Below, one piece after another: positions 37,090 through 47,700 of a stretch of 61,141 nt of DNA. Source of the DNA: Deltaproteobacteria bacterium (GTDB taxonomy: Bacteria; Myxococcota_A; UBA9042); the NCBI GenBank assembly GCA_016875335.1, contig VGRO01000011.1, positions 1 to 61,141 of the forward strand. Direction: 5' to 3'. Below the pieces are notes generated by a model that made no database searches, was not told the origin of the DNA, and saw only the letters and a list, made by a program, of their open reading frames with translations. The translations under genes and the position numbers were made by a program. Within the stretch, counting starts at the first letter, position 1, and each line of letters opens with the position of its first letter.

Positions 37090-39243
37090 CTATTTGGCCA
37101 TTGCCGCCATCGCAGGCTTGCTGTCGCGGTTGTCGAGCGACAGTTCAGCCAGTTCGTCCTGGAACTTGACGCGCGCCAGCATCAGCTTCTCCTGGGCGCC
37201 GACGATGTCGATGGTGGTCTGCTGGACCCGCTCGCTCATCTCCTTGAACTTGGTCTGCAGGTGGGCCATCAGCGTGCCGCCGGTCTTGACCGCCTTGAGG
37301 CTGAAGATCTGGTTGTGCAATTCGTCCATGCGCACGCGGTACTCGTCGCCGCGCTCGCGCAAATGCGCAATCTGCGATTCGGCCTTGGCCATGTCGTCGA
37401 ACAGGCCGAGCAGGCGCTGCATGGCGGCGTCAATCTTGGGGCTTTCCTTGGCGGTCTTGAGGTAGACGCGCACCAGATCCACGCCGACCGGGGTCCGCAA
37501 GTCCACGGTGCGGACCAGTGGCGTGGACTCCTCAATCTCCAAGACGCGTGACTCGCCTGCCGGCACGTCGAGGGCAAACAGGCGCGATTCGGCGTACTGC
37601 TCGACGGCCTTGGGTCCCTTGCTGATGGCCCAGCCCTTGGGGGTGTTGTGGCGCACCAGAACCGTCGTCGCCTTGTGGCTGCGGTTGGCCACCTTGAGGC
37701 GGGTGGTGCGCACGTGCTGGACTTCGGCGGTCATCACGCCGCGGTTCAGCTTGACCAGTTGCGACATGCGATCGCCAGTCGAGCCCTCGCGGTCCACCAC
37801 CACCTGGCGATCGAGCGCGAACGGCACCACGGCCGTCGCCCCGGGCGGGATCGGGTCGGCCATGCCCTCGCCGATGAAGCGGCCGTTGCCGTAGACCGTG
37901 ATCGGCCCGCTTTCGAGGGTGCTGCCGGTCGGGTTCTTGAAGCGCACGGACTTGAAGGCGAAGCGGGCGTCGCCGTTCGGGCTCTCGGCGTCGTACAGGT
38001 ACACGACCTCGCCTTGCGCCTGGCCGTGGACGATGGCCACCATCGCGCTCGTGCCCTTGCCGACGTTCATCGGCGTCTTGCTGTCGAAGTGGCTCTCGCC
38101 GACCGGCGGCGCGTCGGGGTTGGTCGACGGCCGCTTGCCGTCTTCGGGTGTCGCGCTGGGCGCCGCGACGACGCGCACGCCGGCCTTCTGTCCCGCCACC
38201 ACGCCGCGCGCGATCGCCTTGACCTGCGCTGGCGCCACGCCGCGCTCGATGAGCTGATTGCGCAAGATGTTGGCGCGATCCAAGGCTTTGTCGGCAGCCT
38301 CGGACTCGCCGGCCTGCGCATAGCCCTCGATGACGACGTCGCGCTTGGCCTTCTTGAGCTGGTCGGCCAACTGCGCGAGCTTGCGGTCTTCTGCCGCCTC
38401 GTCTTTGGCCTGACTGCCCGGCGGGGGCGCGGCGCGCGCGACGCGGTACTTGTTCATGGCCGAGGACGGCACCTGGCGTGCGGCCCCGAGACTCCCTCCC
38501 GTCTTGGCGGGCGAGGCCGCTTCGGCGGAGGCCTTGGCCACCACGTCGCCGGCCACATCGGGATGGCCTTCGGGCCGGGCGAGGTCGGTGTCGTCCATGG
38601 CGGCCAGCACCATTTCTTCGGTGCGTCCGTCGCGGTGCACTGAGCCGCCGAGCGGGGGGGCCTTGGCAAAGTTGTCCTGGCTGTGCAGGGTTTCACGGTG
38701 GACGAGCCGAATCGAGTGCAGGTCATAGCGGAACGACAGCGCCGAACTGGAGCCCACGCCGACCTGCACCGATTTCCAGTCCTCGCCGCTGGTGTTGTCG
38801 ACGATCGCCCAGCCCTGCAAGTCGACCTTGCCGGTGTCGGAGACCACGACGCGGTAGGTTGGCTTCCACGCCGGCGACTCGGTGACGTAGCTCAGCACGA
38901 TGTCGCGGTGCGCCTTGTCGGGCAGTTGGATGGTCATCTCGACCTTGCCGTTCTTGGCCTGGCCGGGGCTCGGGAACGAAATCGGCAGGGCCAGCCCGGT
39001 CTTGGCGTCGGTGACGGTCAGCGACTTGAGGAAGTCGTCGATCTTGTCCTGCGGGACCTCGATGGCCAGCTTGTCGCCGTCGACCGAGGCTTTGCGCTCG
39101 TAATAGGCGACGCCGTTGCGATAGACGACGACCTTGCCGAGCGCGGCCTGATCGGCGGCGACGTAGGTGGCGTGGTTGGTGCAGGCGCTGGCACCGACGA
39201 CGGTCGAGATGGCCAACAGGAAGGCGAGCGAAAACGTGCGCAT
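37090..39243 (-). CDS. DUF4139-type lipoprotein with an inserted OmpA-like segment
   Basis: The 717-residue protein has a lipobox (VGASAC). Its N-terminal part (VVVYRNGVAYYERKASVDGD, LPDKAHRDIVLSYVTESPAW) and C-terminal part (ALDRQVVVDREGST, RVLEIEESTPLVRTVDLRTP) fit the DUF4139 family. The middle (about residues 285-350) contains a segment resembling an OmpA peptidoglycan-binding domain: VVIEGYAQAGESEAADKALD-type start, RANILRNQLIERGV and QVKAIARG. The N-terminal DUF4139 half and the C-terminal half therefore lie on either side of it. A long coiled coil ends the protein. AGGAGGAA precedes the ATG. Function unknown. Confidence 0.78.
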   Translation of the reverse strand: MRTFSLAFLLAISTVVGASACTNHATYVAADQAALGKVVVYRNGVAYYERKASVDGDKLAIEVPQDKIDDFLKSLTVTDAKTGLALPISFPSPGQAKNGKVEMTIQLPDKAHRDIVLSYVTESPAWKPTYRVVVSDTGKVDLQGWAIVDNTSGEDWKSVQVGVGSSSALSFRYDLHSIRLVHRETLHSQDNFAKAPPLGGSVHRDGRTEEMVLAAMDDTDLARPEGHPDVAGDVVAKASAEAASPAKTGGSLGAARQVPSSAMNKYRVARAAPPPGSQAKDEAAEDRKLAQLADQLKKAKRDVVIEGYAQAGESEAADKALDRANILRNQLIERGVAPAQVKAIARGVVAGQKAGVRVVAAPSATPEDGKRPSTNPDAPPVGESHFDSKTPMNVGKGTSAMVAIVHGQAQGEVVYLYDAESPNGDARFAFKSVRFKNPTGSTLESGPITVYGNGRFIGEGMADPIPPGATAVVPFALDRQVVVDREGSTGDRMSQLVKLNRGVMTAEVQHVRTTRLKVANRSHKATTVLVRHNTPKGWAISKGPKAVEQYAESRLFALDVPAGESRVLEIEESTPLVRTVDLRTPVGVDLVRVYLKTAKESPKIDAAMQRLLGLFDDMAKAESQIAHLRERGDEYRVRMDELHNQIFSLKAVKTGGTLMAHLQTKFKEMSERVQQTTIDIVGAQEKLMLARVKFQDELAELSLDNRDSKPAMAAMAK

Positions 39244-39503
39244 GGAATTCCTCCTCGCAAGCGCGCGGAGCGGAGCGTGCGTGGGGTGGGGAAACGTGGC
39301 GCGGAGCCCACTGTGGACGGCGCCGGTGGGCTGCGACGCACGGCGATCGCGGGCGATCTTGCGGCCGGGCGCTTCGGGTGACTGCGCGGCAATTCCCACG
39401 CAGGTTCAAAACCCCTATGCTTTCGCGTCGCGCGCGGGGCCGCGCCCACCCTCCGTTGCGGTCGCTGGCGAGCAGGCCAGGCGCCCGAAAGTGAAGCTGG
39501 ATC

Positions 39504-41639
39504 ATGCTCGTGCGAGTGTCCCTGCCGCCCCCGACGCGTTGCCTGCCGTGGTGGTGTGCGGCCTGCGCAGCGTGGATCGTCGCCTGTGGACCGGCCGGCC
39601 CTGGCCCTGCGGGCGACGACCCCGACACGGGCGGCGGCTTGTTCCACATCGACGTCAAGCTGCCTGCAGCCGATGCCAAGGCCGACAGCGCAGCGGCAGG
39701 CGACACGCCGAACGTCGACGCGCCCGATTCGGCCACCGCCGCGACCGACGCGACGGCGGGTCCTCAGGTGACCGGACTGGCGATTTCCGCCACTGCCACC
39801 CTGGCGGTGGGATCGCGGTTCGCGCTCAAGGTCACCGTCACCCGCAGCGACGGCAGCAGCGGAGCGCCCACGGCTGCCGACGCCGTGACATGGTCGGTCG
39901 ATGGGGCCACCGTGGCCACCGGGTCGAAGCTCGCAGCGGACACGGCGACGCAACCCAAACTGGCGGTGTTCAAGGACTCCAAGACGGGCGCGATGGCCCT
40001 GGTGGCGGTGCGGCCCGGCGGCGCGACCCTCAAGGCGTCGATCGGCGGTGTCGAGTCGAACGAGTGGAAGGTCACCTCGGAATACGCCACAGGCGGCCAC
40101 CTGCGGCTGTCGACGCCGACGGCCTCAGGCAGTTGCAAGGGGGAACGCCAAAAGGACGCCGACGACACCATCAAACTAGAGGGCAAGGCTTTCGGCGCGG
40201 GCGGCCTGACGTTGACCGTGCGCTTTCCGGCTGTGGCCGTCGCGGGCGACAGCTTCGATCTCGAGAAGGCGCCTGCCTCGGGCGCGCTGCAATTGCTGGC
40301 GGTGGTGCCTGACCTCGGCGGGACGCAGCTCAAGATTCCGCAAGCCCGCATCTGGGTGGACCAGACCGACAAGGGCTGGTTTCGCGGCACGTTCCTGGGT
40401 ACCTCGGCGAGTCTGGTGCCGGTGGTGGGCAGCTTCGCCGTCGAACGCAACGGGGCCTTTGGCATCGACTTGCTGGACGACGGGTTGCAGATAGCCACCT
40501 CGACGACGCAGAAGTTCACGGCGACCGGCGACCACCACAGTCGCGTGTCGGTGTCGGCGGCACCGGGCGGACATGCCATCGTCCACTGGCGCGCGATCCA
40601 CGATGTGACGACGGCGGATTTCGCGCGGGCTGCGGTCGAGGCGCAAAGCGGGCAGGTGGCGCCGCTCAGTCCGCTGGTGGCCAAGGCGATCGCCGCCGTC
40701 CTGGTCGACGACGGCAAGGGGACGCTGGTGCCCAAGCCCAAGGGCGATTTTTTCGGACAGGCCTCGGTGGCGACGTCCGGGGGCAAGACGCTTGCGGTGT
40801 GGGAGGGCAAGGCGGGCAAGGGGTCGGCCTCGCCGTACCAGATTAGCGCGCAGCTGATGGACGACGCGTACAAGCCCGTGGGCGACGTGCTGGCCGTCGC
40901 CGTGGAGGAGTGCTGGGGCGATTGCCGGCCGCAGTTGGTGTCGTTGCCGAGTTCGCGGTGGCTCGCTGTTTGGGGCATCCCGGCCGGGGCCGGCGTGCGC
41001 GCGGCGATTCTGGACGGCAATGACTTGAGCGCGCCAGAGAAGTTGGTGACGCTCGCTCCCGCGCCGGCGACGAATCCGGCGGTGGCGAGCCTGGATGCCA
41101 ACGTAGGCGTCATCTGGCGCCAGACCGGCAAGGGTACGCGCTATCGTTTGTATTCCAACACGCTATCGTCCAATGGCCCTGAGCAGGACCTCGGCAGCTC
41201 GACCGCCAACCCGCCGGCGCCGCAGATGCTCGCGGTGTCGACGCCCCCGGGATTCGCGGCCCTTTTCTTCGCGCCGGCCGCGGACCTGAAACTGCGCCGC
41301 ATCGGGCTCAATGCCTCCGTGTTGGGGCCGGCGGATGTGGCGTTGGCGACGGGCATCGCGCGCGTGGCCGCGGCTGCGGGCAAGCCGGGGCAGCTCGCGG
41401 TGGTGGAACGGCTCTACGGCCAAGGCGCCGACCAGGCGCAATTGCGGGTGCGCAAGGTGGCGATCACCAGTGCCGGCGACCCGGGAGCGACGCTCGGGCC
41501 TCCGGTCGAACTGGCCAACAGCGCGGCGCCCTACCCGGTCACCGGGGCCATTGCCTACGTGCCCGAGGCCGACACCTACGTGGTGGCGTGGTCGGGCGAC
41601 GCGACGAGCGACGGGGTGTGGGTGCAGCGCTTCAGGTAG
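39504..41639 (+). CDS. Large predicted lipoprotein with one Ig-like (Big2-like) domain
   Basis: The 711-residue protein has a signal ending WIVAC (lipobox), a Pro/Asp/Ala linker of about 50 residues and a Big2-like domain at about 85-200 (VTGLAISATATLAVGSRFAL, VTWSVDGATVATGS, GGATLKASIGG). The remaining 500 residues show repeated AVWG, AVWEG and YVVAWSGD segments typical of uncharacterised Myxococcota lipoproteins with propeller-like repeats. No catalytic motif was found. The gene is divergent from the DUF4139 gene, with a 260-bp gap in which no specific site is recognised. Confidence 0.72.
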   Translation: MLVRVSLPPPTRCLPWWCAACAAWIVACGPAGPGPAGDDPDTGGGLFHIDVKLPAADAKADSAAAGDTPNVDAPDSATAATDATAGPQVTGLAISATATLAVGSRFALKVTVTRSDGSSGAPTAADAVTWSVDGATVATGSKLAADTATQPKLAVFKDSKTGAMALVAVRPGGATLKASIGGVESNEWKVTSEYATGGHLRLSTPTASGSCKGERQKDADDTIKLEGKAFGAGGLTLTVRFPAVAVAGDSFDLEKAPASGALQLLAVVPDLGGTQLKIPQARIWVDQTDKGWFRGTFLGTSASLVPVVGSFAVERNGAFGIDLLDDGLQIATSTTQKFTATGDHHSRVSVSAAPGGHAIVHWRAIHDVTTADFARAAVEAQSGQVAPLSPLVAKAIAAVLVDDGKGTLVPKPKGDFFGQASVATSGGKTLAVWEGKAGKGSASPYQISAQLMDDAYKPVGDVLAVAVEECWGDCRPQLVSLPSSRWLAVWGIPAGAGVRAAILDGNDLSAPEKLVTLAPAPATNPAVASLDANVGVIWRQTGKGTRYRLYSNTLSSNGPEQDLGSSTANPPAPQMLAVSTPPGFAALFFAPAADLKLRRIGLNASVLGPADVALATGIARVAAAAGKPGQLAVVERLYGQGADQAQLRVRKVAITSAGDPGATLGPPVELANSAAPYPVTGAIAYVPEADTYVVAWSGDATSDGVWVQRFR

Positions 41640-41793
41640 CCGGGCCGGCGGAATCGCGCGGCGAACCGGGTGTTGCACCACGTGCGCCGTTTCGGCTATG
41701 TTGCGCGCCCTTGCCGGCGCCCGTCGCCGCGGCCGGCTCGTCCCTCGCTCTCCATCCCTCGCAGCGCCCGCCCAGGCGCAGGAGCATTTCGCC

Positions 41794-42981
41794 ATGTCCC
41801 AGCTTTCCGCTCGCCTCGTGGCCGCGCTTTTCGCGGTGGGGCTGGGCGCAGTCCCCTTGACCGCCCAAGCAGAATCACCACCGGCAGACGCCGGCAGCGC
41901 GCCGCCGGAAGACGCGACCGCCCTGACCGACTCGGGTAGCTCAGTGGACGCGGCGGCCGACGCCACCGGCAGTGACGCAGTGAGCACGGCGGACACCGTC
42001 TCGCAGACCGACGCTGCAATTGGCGAAACGGGCACGGCTGATACGGGGCCATCTTCGTTCAACGAGAACCCCTGCTGGGACGTCAAGTGCAGCAAGGAAA
42101 CCGCGGCATGCAAGGCCGACAAGGTGTGCGCCGCCTACGCCGCATGCAAGGGCAACGCCGATTGCCAAAAGAAGGTCGTGACGTCGCAGGCCATCCAGGA
42201 CGCCTTGAAAAAGCTGCTCGACCCGCTGCAAGACTGCGGCTGGAAGTCGTGCAACGACCCGACCGGCGGTACCTGCAAGGGCAACTGCGGCAAGTACCTC
42301 GGCGCCTCGGCCAAGTGCAACTGCGACGAAGCCTGCAAGCAGTACAAAGACTGCTGCGCGGACAAGGACGCCGTGTGCGGGTCCGGCACCTGCAAGGGCG
42401 CGTGCGGCGGGGCTGGCAAGTGGGCCGACGGTTCGCCGATGCCACAGCAGGGCGGGTGCTTCTGCGACGACGAGTGCTCGGCCAACGGCGACTGCTGCGG
42501 TGACTTCGAGAAGGAATGTCCGGGCCAGAGCGGGGGCGGCGACACCACCAAGGCCGACGGCAGCGCGTGCGCTCCCAAGTGCACGGGCAAGAACTGCGGC
42601 GACGACGACGGCTGCGGCGGCACCTGCCCCGGTCCGTGCCCGGGCGGCGGCATCTGCTTTACCGACTCGTCCACCGGCAAGAAGGCGTGCAAGTCCAGTG
42701 GCGGCCCCGCCGACACCTCGACGGCAGGCGGCGACGCGGCGGCAGCGACCGACGGGGGGGCGCCCACAGGCAGCGGAGACACGGCAGGCACGCTGAGCGA
42801 CGCGGCGGCCGACAGCGGCAAGACCGGCGCCACCGGCGGCACCGGCGTGACGGCCAACGCCAACAATGCATCGGGCAGCAGCGGCTTGTGCGCGGCGAGC
42901 CCTCGGCCGGCCGGCGCGGGCTGGCTCGTCGCGCTGTTCGCCGTAGGTCTGGCCGTCGCGGTGCGGCGCCGGTTCGCATAG
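41794..42981 (+). CDS. Surface protein with somatomedin-B-like domains and MYXO-CTERM-type anchor
   Basis: The 395-residue protein has a Sec signal (ending ATAQA-like LTAQA before ESPP), an Asp/Ala/Thr-rich linker to about residue 85, and a Cys-rich middle with two somatomedin-B-like modules (CNCDEACKQYKDCC and CFCDDECSANGDCC). The end is GLCAASPRP + hydrophobic WLVALFAVGLAVAV + RRRFA. This is the Cys-helix-Arg pattern of MYXO-CTERM sorting signals, used by Myxococcota for cell-surface anchoring. The ATG is preceded by CAGGAG. Ligand unknown. Confidence 0.85.
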   Translation: MSQLSARLVAALFAVGLGAVPLTAQAESPPADAGSAPPEDATALTDSGSSVDAAADATGSDAVSTADTVSQTDAAIGETGTADTGPSSFNENPCWDVKCSKETAACKADKVCAAYAACKGNADCQKKVVTSQAIQDALKKLLDPLQDCGWKSCNDPTGGTCKGNCGKYLGASAKCNCDEACKQYKDCCADKDAVCGSGTCKGACGGAGKWADGSPMPQQGGCFCDDECSANGDCCGDFEKECPGQSGGGDTTKADGSACAPKCTGKNCGDDDGCGGTCPGPCPGGGICFTDSSTGKKACKSSGGPADTSTAGGDAAAATDGGAPTGSGDTAGTLSDAAADSGKTGATGGTGVTANANNASGSSGLCAASPRPAGAGWLVALFAVGLAVAVRRRFA

Positions 42982-42997
42982 TTCGGCGCGGCGCAGC

Positions 42998-43459
42998 ATG
43001 CTGGGCAAGGTGGGCGGCCTCGACGGTCTGCGCCCCATCGTTGCGGATCTGGTCGCCCGATTGTGCCGCGACCCGATGATCGGCTTCCATTTCGCTGGCG
43101 TCGATCCCGTGCGCCTGACCGACCTCGAATTGCAGTTTGCGGCGCAGATGTTGGGAGCCGACGTGCCCTACGAGGGCCGGCCGATCGCTACTGCCCACGC
43201 CCGTCATCCGATTACGGGCGGCCATTTCGCCCGCCGAACCCATCTGCTGCGGCAGGTGCTGGCCGACCACGATGTACCCCAGGACGTGCGGCAGGCATGG
43301 CTCGCGCACACCGAACGGCTGCGGCCGGCCGTGCTGGGCAAGGCGTTGATGCGCGCGAACTTGGGTCCCTGCGACCATCCCGGTGCGGGCGCCCTGGTCA
43401 CCGAAGTCGCAGCCGACGGTTCAGTGCAGGGTGCGCGCGACACGCTCAAGGCCGGCTGA
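42998..43459 (+). CDS. Truncated hemoglobin (group I-like)
   Basis: The 153-residue protein shows the truncated-globin pattern: GGLDGLRPIVADLVARLCRD near the start, YEGRPIATAHARHPITGGHF around His67 (the predicted proximal heme ligand) and LRQVLADHDVPQDV near the end. Possible roles are O2 or NO binding and detoxification. It starts 16 bases after the MYXO-CTERM gene, with a weak ribosome site. The fit to group I rather than II or III is by eye. Confidence 0.75.
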   Translation: MLGKVGGLDGLRPIVADLVARLCRDPMIGFHFAGVDPVRLTDLELQFAAQMLGADVPYEGRPIATAHARHPITGGHFARRTHLLRQVLADHDVPQDVRQAWLAHTERLRPAVLGKALMRANLGPCDHPGAGALVTEVAADGSVQGARDTLKAG

Positions 43460-43501
43460 ACGCCGACACGGCACCCGGCCGGGCCGCGCCATCTGGTCGG
43501 T

Positions 43502-44284
43502 CTAGCGCGAACGCCGGGCCACGTGCATGCGGATCTGCCGGCGCCACCACACCCACTCGTGCGACACGTCGTTGCCCCAGATGTCGCGCCACAGTGGAAT
43601 GCCCTTGGCTGACAGCGCCTTGGCCAGCTTTTCGGTCTCGGCAAGGCAGGTCTGCTCGAAGTTGCCGCGCCCGCACACCAAGGTCACGTGGGTTTGGGCG
43701 CGGACGCGCTGCAGGTGCTCGCCGTCGAGGTTCCAGGCGTAGGCCAGCGGGTCGCTGAAATAGACGCCGTCGTCGGCCCAGCCGTCGGTGAAGAAGCGAC
43801 CGTTGTAGCGCCCCGAGAACCCAACCGCCTGGCTGAACAACTCTGGGTATTTGAGCGCGAAATTGACCGCGTACATGGCGCCGACGCTCGCGCCCATGGC
43901 CACCAGGTCGCGGCGGCCGGAGTCGCGGCGGATGCGCGGCACCAGTTCGTGCACCACGAAGCGCTCGTAGGCGTCGTGGCGGCGCATGCGGTGGCCGACG
44001 TCCCAGTGGTCGCTGGTCCAGGTTTCGCAGACGTTGGTCTCGGGGCAGTACAGGCGCACCTTGCCCAAGGCCAGAAGGTCTCCGAGCGCGTCGACGACGC
44101 CGTGGTGCTGCCATTCGTGCGCATAGCCGCCGGCGGTAGGGAAGGCGATGAGCGGCCACCCGGCGTGCCCGAAGGTCCACATGTGGACCGGCCGACCAAA
44201 GTGGTCGCTGGGCATGCGCTCGTAGTGGGCGCTCAAGGGGTTGGAAAGGCTCGGCGAGCGACTGACGCTGTGCAGGTTCGACAT
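43502..44284 (-). CDS. Putative alpha/beta-hydrolase esterase (esterase D/FrmB-like)
   Basis: The 260-residue protein has an alpha/beta hydrolase fold of the putative esterase family: PLIAFPTAGGYAHEW, RRDLVAMGASVGAMYAVNFA with nucleophile Ser in GASVGA, and VSHEWVWWRRQI with a candidate catalytic His. S-formylglutathione hydrolases and mycolyl-transferase-like esterases share this pattern. No signal peptide is seen. It is convergent with the globin gene. The ATG at 44284 lies inside a longer frame starting at 44308. Confidence 0.8.
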   Translation of the reverse strand: MSNLHSVSRSPSLSNPLSAHYERMPSDHFGRPVHMWTFGHAGWPLIAFPTAGGYAHEWQHHGVVDALGDLLALGKVRLYCPETNVCETWTSDHWDVGHRMRRHDAYERFVVHELVPRIRRDSGRRDLVAMGASVGAMYAVNFALKYPELFSQAVGFSGRYNGRFFTDGWADDGVYFSDPLAYAWNLDGEHLQRVRAQTHVTLVCGRGNFEQTCLAETEKLAKALSAKGIPLWRDIWGNDVSHEWVWWRRQIRMHVARRSR

Positions 44285-44710
44285 GGGCACGCAGAATCTG
44301 CGCCGCACGCTGCGGCGGGAACATGGAGCCTAGCGGATTGCCGGAGCGCCGCAAGCCGCGGTGGGGCGCACACGCCCGGCCGCGCGCGCCGGCCCTGATC
44401 GCAATGTCACGGCCGCCTTGAGTCGGGTCACGGCCGCGACCCGGATCGAATACTGACTATATTTCAAGGCATTGCCGACGGACTTCTGTTGCGGCGCAAT
44501 GTTTGCGCATTTTGCGCAGGGGCCAACGTGGCCGCGGATCGTGGTCCACGCGCCGTTGCGGTCGTGACGCAATCCACACACACTTTCATCGGGTTGGCTG
44601 CGTCCTGGCAGGTCGGCGGCCGACGTAAGCCGACTGCCCAGGTGGTCGCCGCGCCCCACGATGTCGCATGGGGCGGCGGCGTTTTTGCGGCAGCTCGCCC
44701 CAGGTGCGTA
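44285..44710. other. 426-bp divergent intergenic region, no gene seen
   Basis: Between the esterase (minus) and the TSP3 lipoprotein (plus). It holds an AT-richer stretch (TACTGACTATATTTCAA near 44450) that could contain a promoter. There is also a short inverted repeat CGGGTC at 44424-44429 with GACCCG at 44438-44443, and three copies of TGCGCA near 44495-44520. None can be assigned a function. Confidence 0.4.
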
Positions 44711-47700
44711 ATGTCAAGGTCACGGCCCAACGTGCCGCCACGAGTCCCCATGGTTGTCGGCCACGAACCACCGGAAACAGCGCGCCTTTCAACTTCGCAT
44801 GCCGCGCGACCGGCTCTGCTGCGCGCCTCGCTGCGGCTGTCGGGCCTCTTGGTCGCGCTGGCCGCCCTGGTCGCATGCGGCGACGACATCGCCGAAACTG
44901 GGCCCAAGAAGGGCAAGGCTTCCGCAGGACAGGGCTCCGAGGTGAACAGCGCCGATGCAGGCGCCAGCCTGGATTTGGCGTTTGGCACCGAGGACACCGC
45001 CGGAAGCGACACGGCGCGGCGCGCGGGCGACGTCGCCACAGATCCCGACCTGGCCTTTGGTGTCGATGACGCCGACGCGACTGACGCGGACCCCGCCGAC
45101 GGCGCAGAGGACGCCACCGCCACCGACGCAGAACCGGGCGACGGGGTGGCCGTCGACGGCGACGAGACGGGTGCGACCGGCGATGGTGACGCGGCGGGGG
45201 ACCCGGACGCCGTCCCGGACAGCGATCCCGCAGACGGCGACGACAGCGGTTCAACCGACGACGCCTCTGCCACAGGGGATGGCGGTGCCGCCACCGACGA
45301 CAGCGCAGACGCCCCCGGCGGCGATGACAGCAACGACAATGACGGCGACGCAACTGGCAACGATGACGCGGTCGCGGTGGACGGGGGCGCGGTTGGCGAC
45401 GGTGTTGCGGCCGACAGCGGAGCAGCGGACAGCGCTCCGGCGGACAGCGGAGCCGCGGACAGCGGTGCGGCCGACAACGGTGCGGCAGACGACGGGGCGG
45501 TTGCCAGCGATGGCAGCGACACCGGCGCAGTGGGAGATGGCGCGGCCGCCAGCGACGCGGGATCGGCAGTCGACGGCGGGACGACGGCGGGCGACACGGC
45601 GACCGCGGACACCGCGGCCGGCGATGCGACCGAACCCGCTGACGCCGCTCCGCCCTGCCCTGCCAACGAGGCGCTGTGCGACGGCAAGGACGATAACTGC
45701 AACGGCGTCATCGACGAGGGCTTTGCCGATACCGATAGCGACAAGCAGGCCGACTGCACCGACCCGGACGACGACAACGACGGCATCGCGGACGGCGCCG
45801 ACAACTGCGCGCTTGTCGTCAACAAGGACCAGAAAGACGGCGACGCCGACGGCCTTGGCGACGCCTGCGACGACGACCTGGACAACGACAAGGTCGCCAA
45901 CGTCAAGGACAACTGCCCGACCACGCCCAACGCCAACCAAGCCGACGCCGACCAGGACGGCAAAGGCGACGCGTGTGACGACGACGACGACAACGACGGC
46001 ATCGCGGACGGCGCCGACAACTGCGCGCTGGCGGCCAACAAGGACCAGGCCGACCTCGACGCCGACGGACTCGGCGACGCCTGCGACCCGGACGACGACG
46101 GCGACAAGGTGCCCGACACTGCCGACAACTGCGCCAAGATCGCCAACGCCAATCAAACGGACAACGACAAGGATGGCCTGGGCGACGTCTGCGACCCTGA
46201 CGACGACAACGATGCAGTCCTCGACGACGCCGACTTGTGCCCCAAGGTCGCCGACAAGGCCCAGACCGACAGCGACGGCGACGGCCTCGGCGACGCCTGC
46301 GACCCCGACGACGACAACGACAGCGTGGCCGACGCCAGCGACAACTGCGTGCTCGTGGCCAACAAGGACCAGAAGGACAACGACGGCGACAAGCTGGGCG
46401 ACGCTTGCGACCCCGACGACGACAACGACGCCATCGCGGACGACAAGGACAACTGCAAGCTCGTCGCAAACCCAGGGCAAACGGACGCCGACGGCGATGG
46501 CCTTGGCGACGCCTGCGACCCCGACGACGACAACGACAGCGTGGCCGACGCCAGCGACAACTGCGCGCTTGTCGCCAACAAGGACCAACTCGACAGCGAC
46601 AAGGACGGCGCCGGCGATGCCTGCGACCCCGACGACGACAACGACGGGGTGGCGGACAGCGGCGACAACTGCAAGCTGACGGCCAACAAGGACCAAGCCG
46701 ACGCCGACAAGGACGGGCTGGGCGACGTCTGCGACCCCGACGACGACAACGACGGCAAGCCGGACACGGCCGACAACTGCCCCCTGGTCGCCAACCCCGA
46801 CCAGAAGGACAGCGACAAGGACGGCCTGGGCGACCTGTGCGACAACGACGCCGATGCCGACGGCATCGCCGACTTGCAAGACAACTGCAAGACTGTCGCC
46901 AACAAGGACCAGATCGACACCGACAAGGATGGCCTCGGCGACGCCTGTGACCCCGACGACGACAACGACGGCAAACTCGACGGCGTCGACAACTGCGCCC
47001 TGGTTCCCAACGCGGACCAGAAAGACACCGACGGCGACAAGCTGGGTGACGCGTGCGACGGCGACCTGGACGGCGACACCATCGCCGACGGCAAGGACAA
47101 CTGCGTTGCGGTAGCCAACGCCGACCAGAAAGACAACGACAAGGACGGCGCGGGCGACCTGTGCGACGACGACGACGACAACGACGGTGTGGTCGACGCC
47201 AAGGACAACTGCGCGTTCGTGCCCAACCAGACGCAACTGGACAGCGACGGCGACAAACTGGGCGACGCCTGCGACCTGGACGACGACAACGACGGCGTAC
47301 TGGACAGCGTCGACAACTGCGTGCTCGTGGCAAACGCCAATCAGGCCGACGCAGACAAGGACGGCTTGGGCGACGTCTGCGACCCCGACGACGACAACGA
47401 CACCGTGACCGACGGCGGCGACAACTGCCCGATCACCGCCAACAAGGACCAGGCCGACAACGACGGCGACAAGCTCGGCGACGCCTGCGACCCCGACGAC
47501 GACAACGACGGCGTGCTGGACGGCGCCGACAACTGCAAGCTCGTCGCCAACGCCAGCCAGGCCGACAACGACAAGGACGGCCTGGGCGACGCCTGTGACG
47601 GCGACGACGACAACGACGGCCTTGTCGACGGCGCCGACAATTGCGCGCTCGTCGCCAACGCCGACCAAAAAGACAGCGACGGCGACAAACTGGGCGACGC

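Noticed and set aside
43446..44354. Alternative 302-codon frame overlapping the esterase gene
   Set aside because: It has no motifs and is a shifted shadow of the esterase frame, which shows a clear nucleophile elbow.
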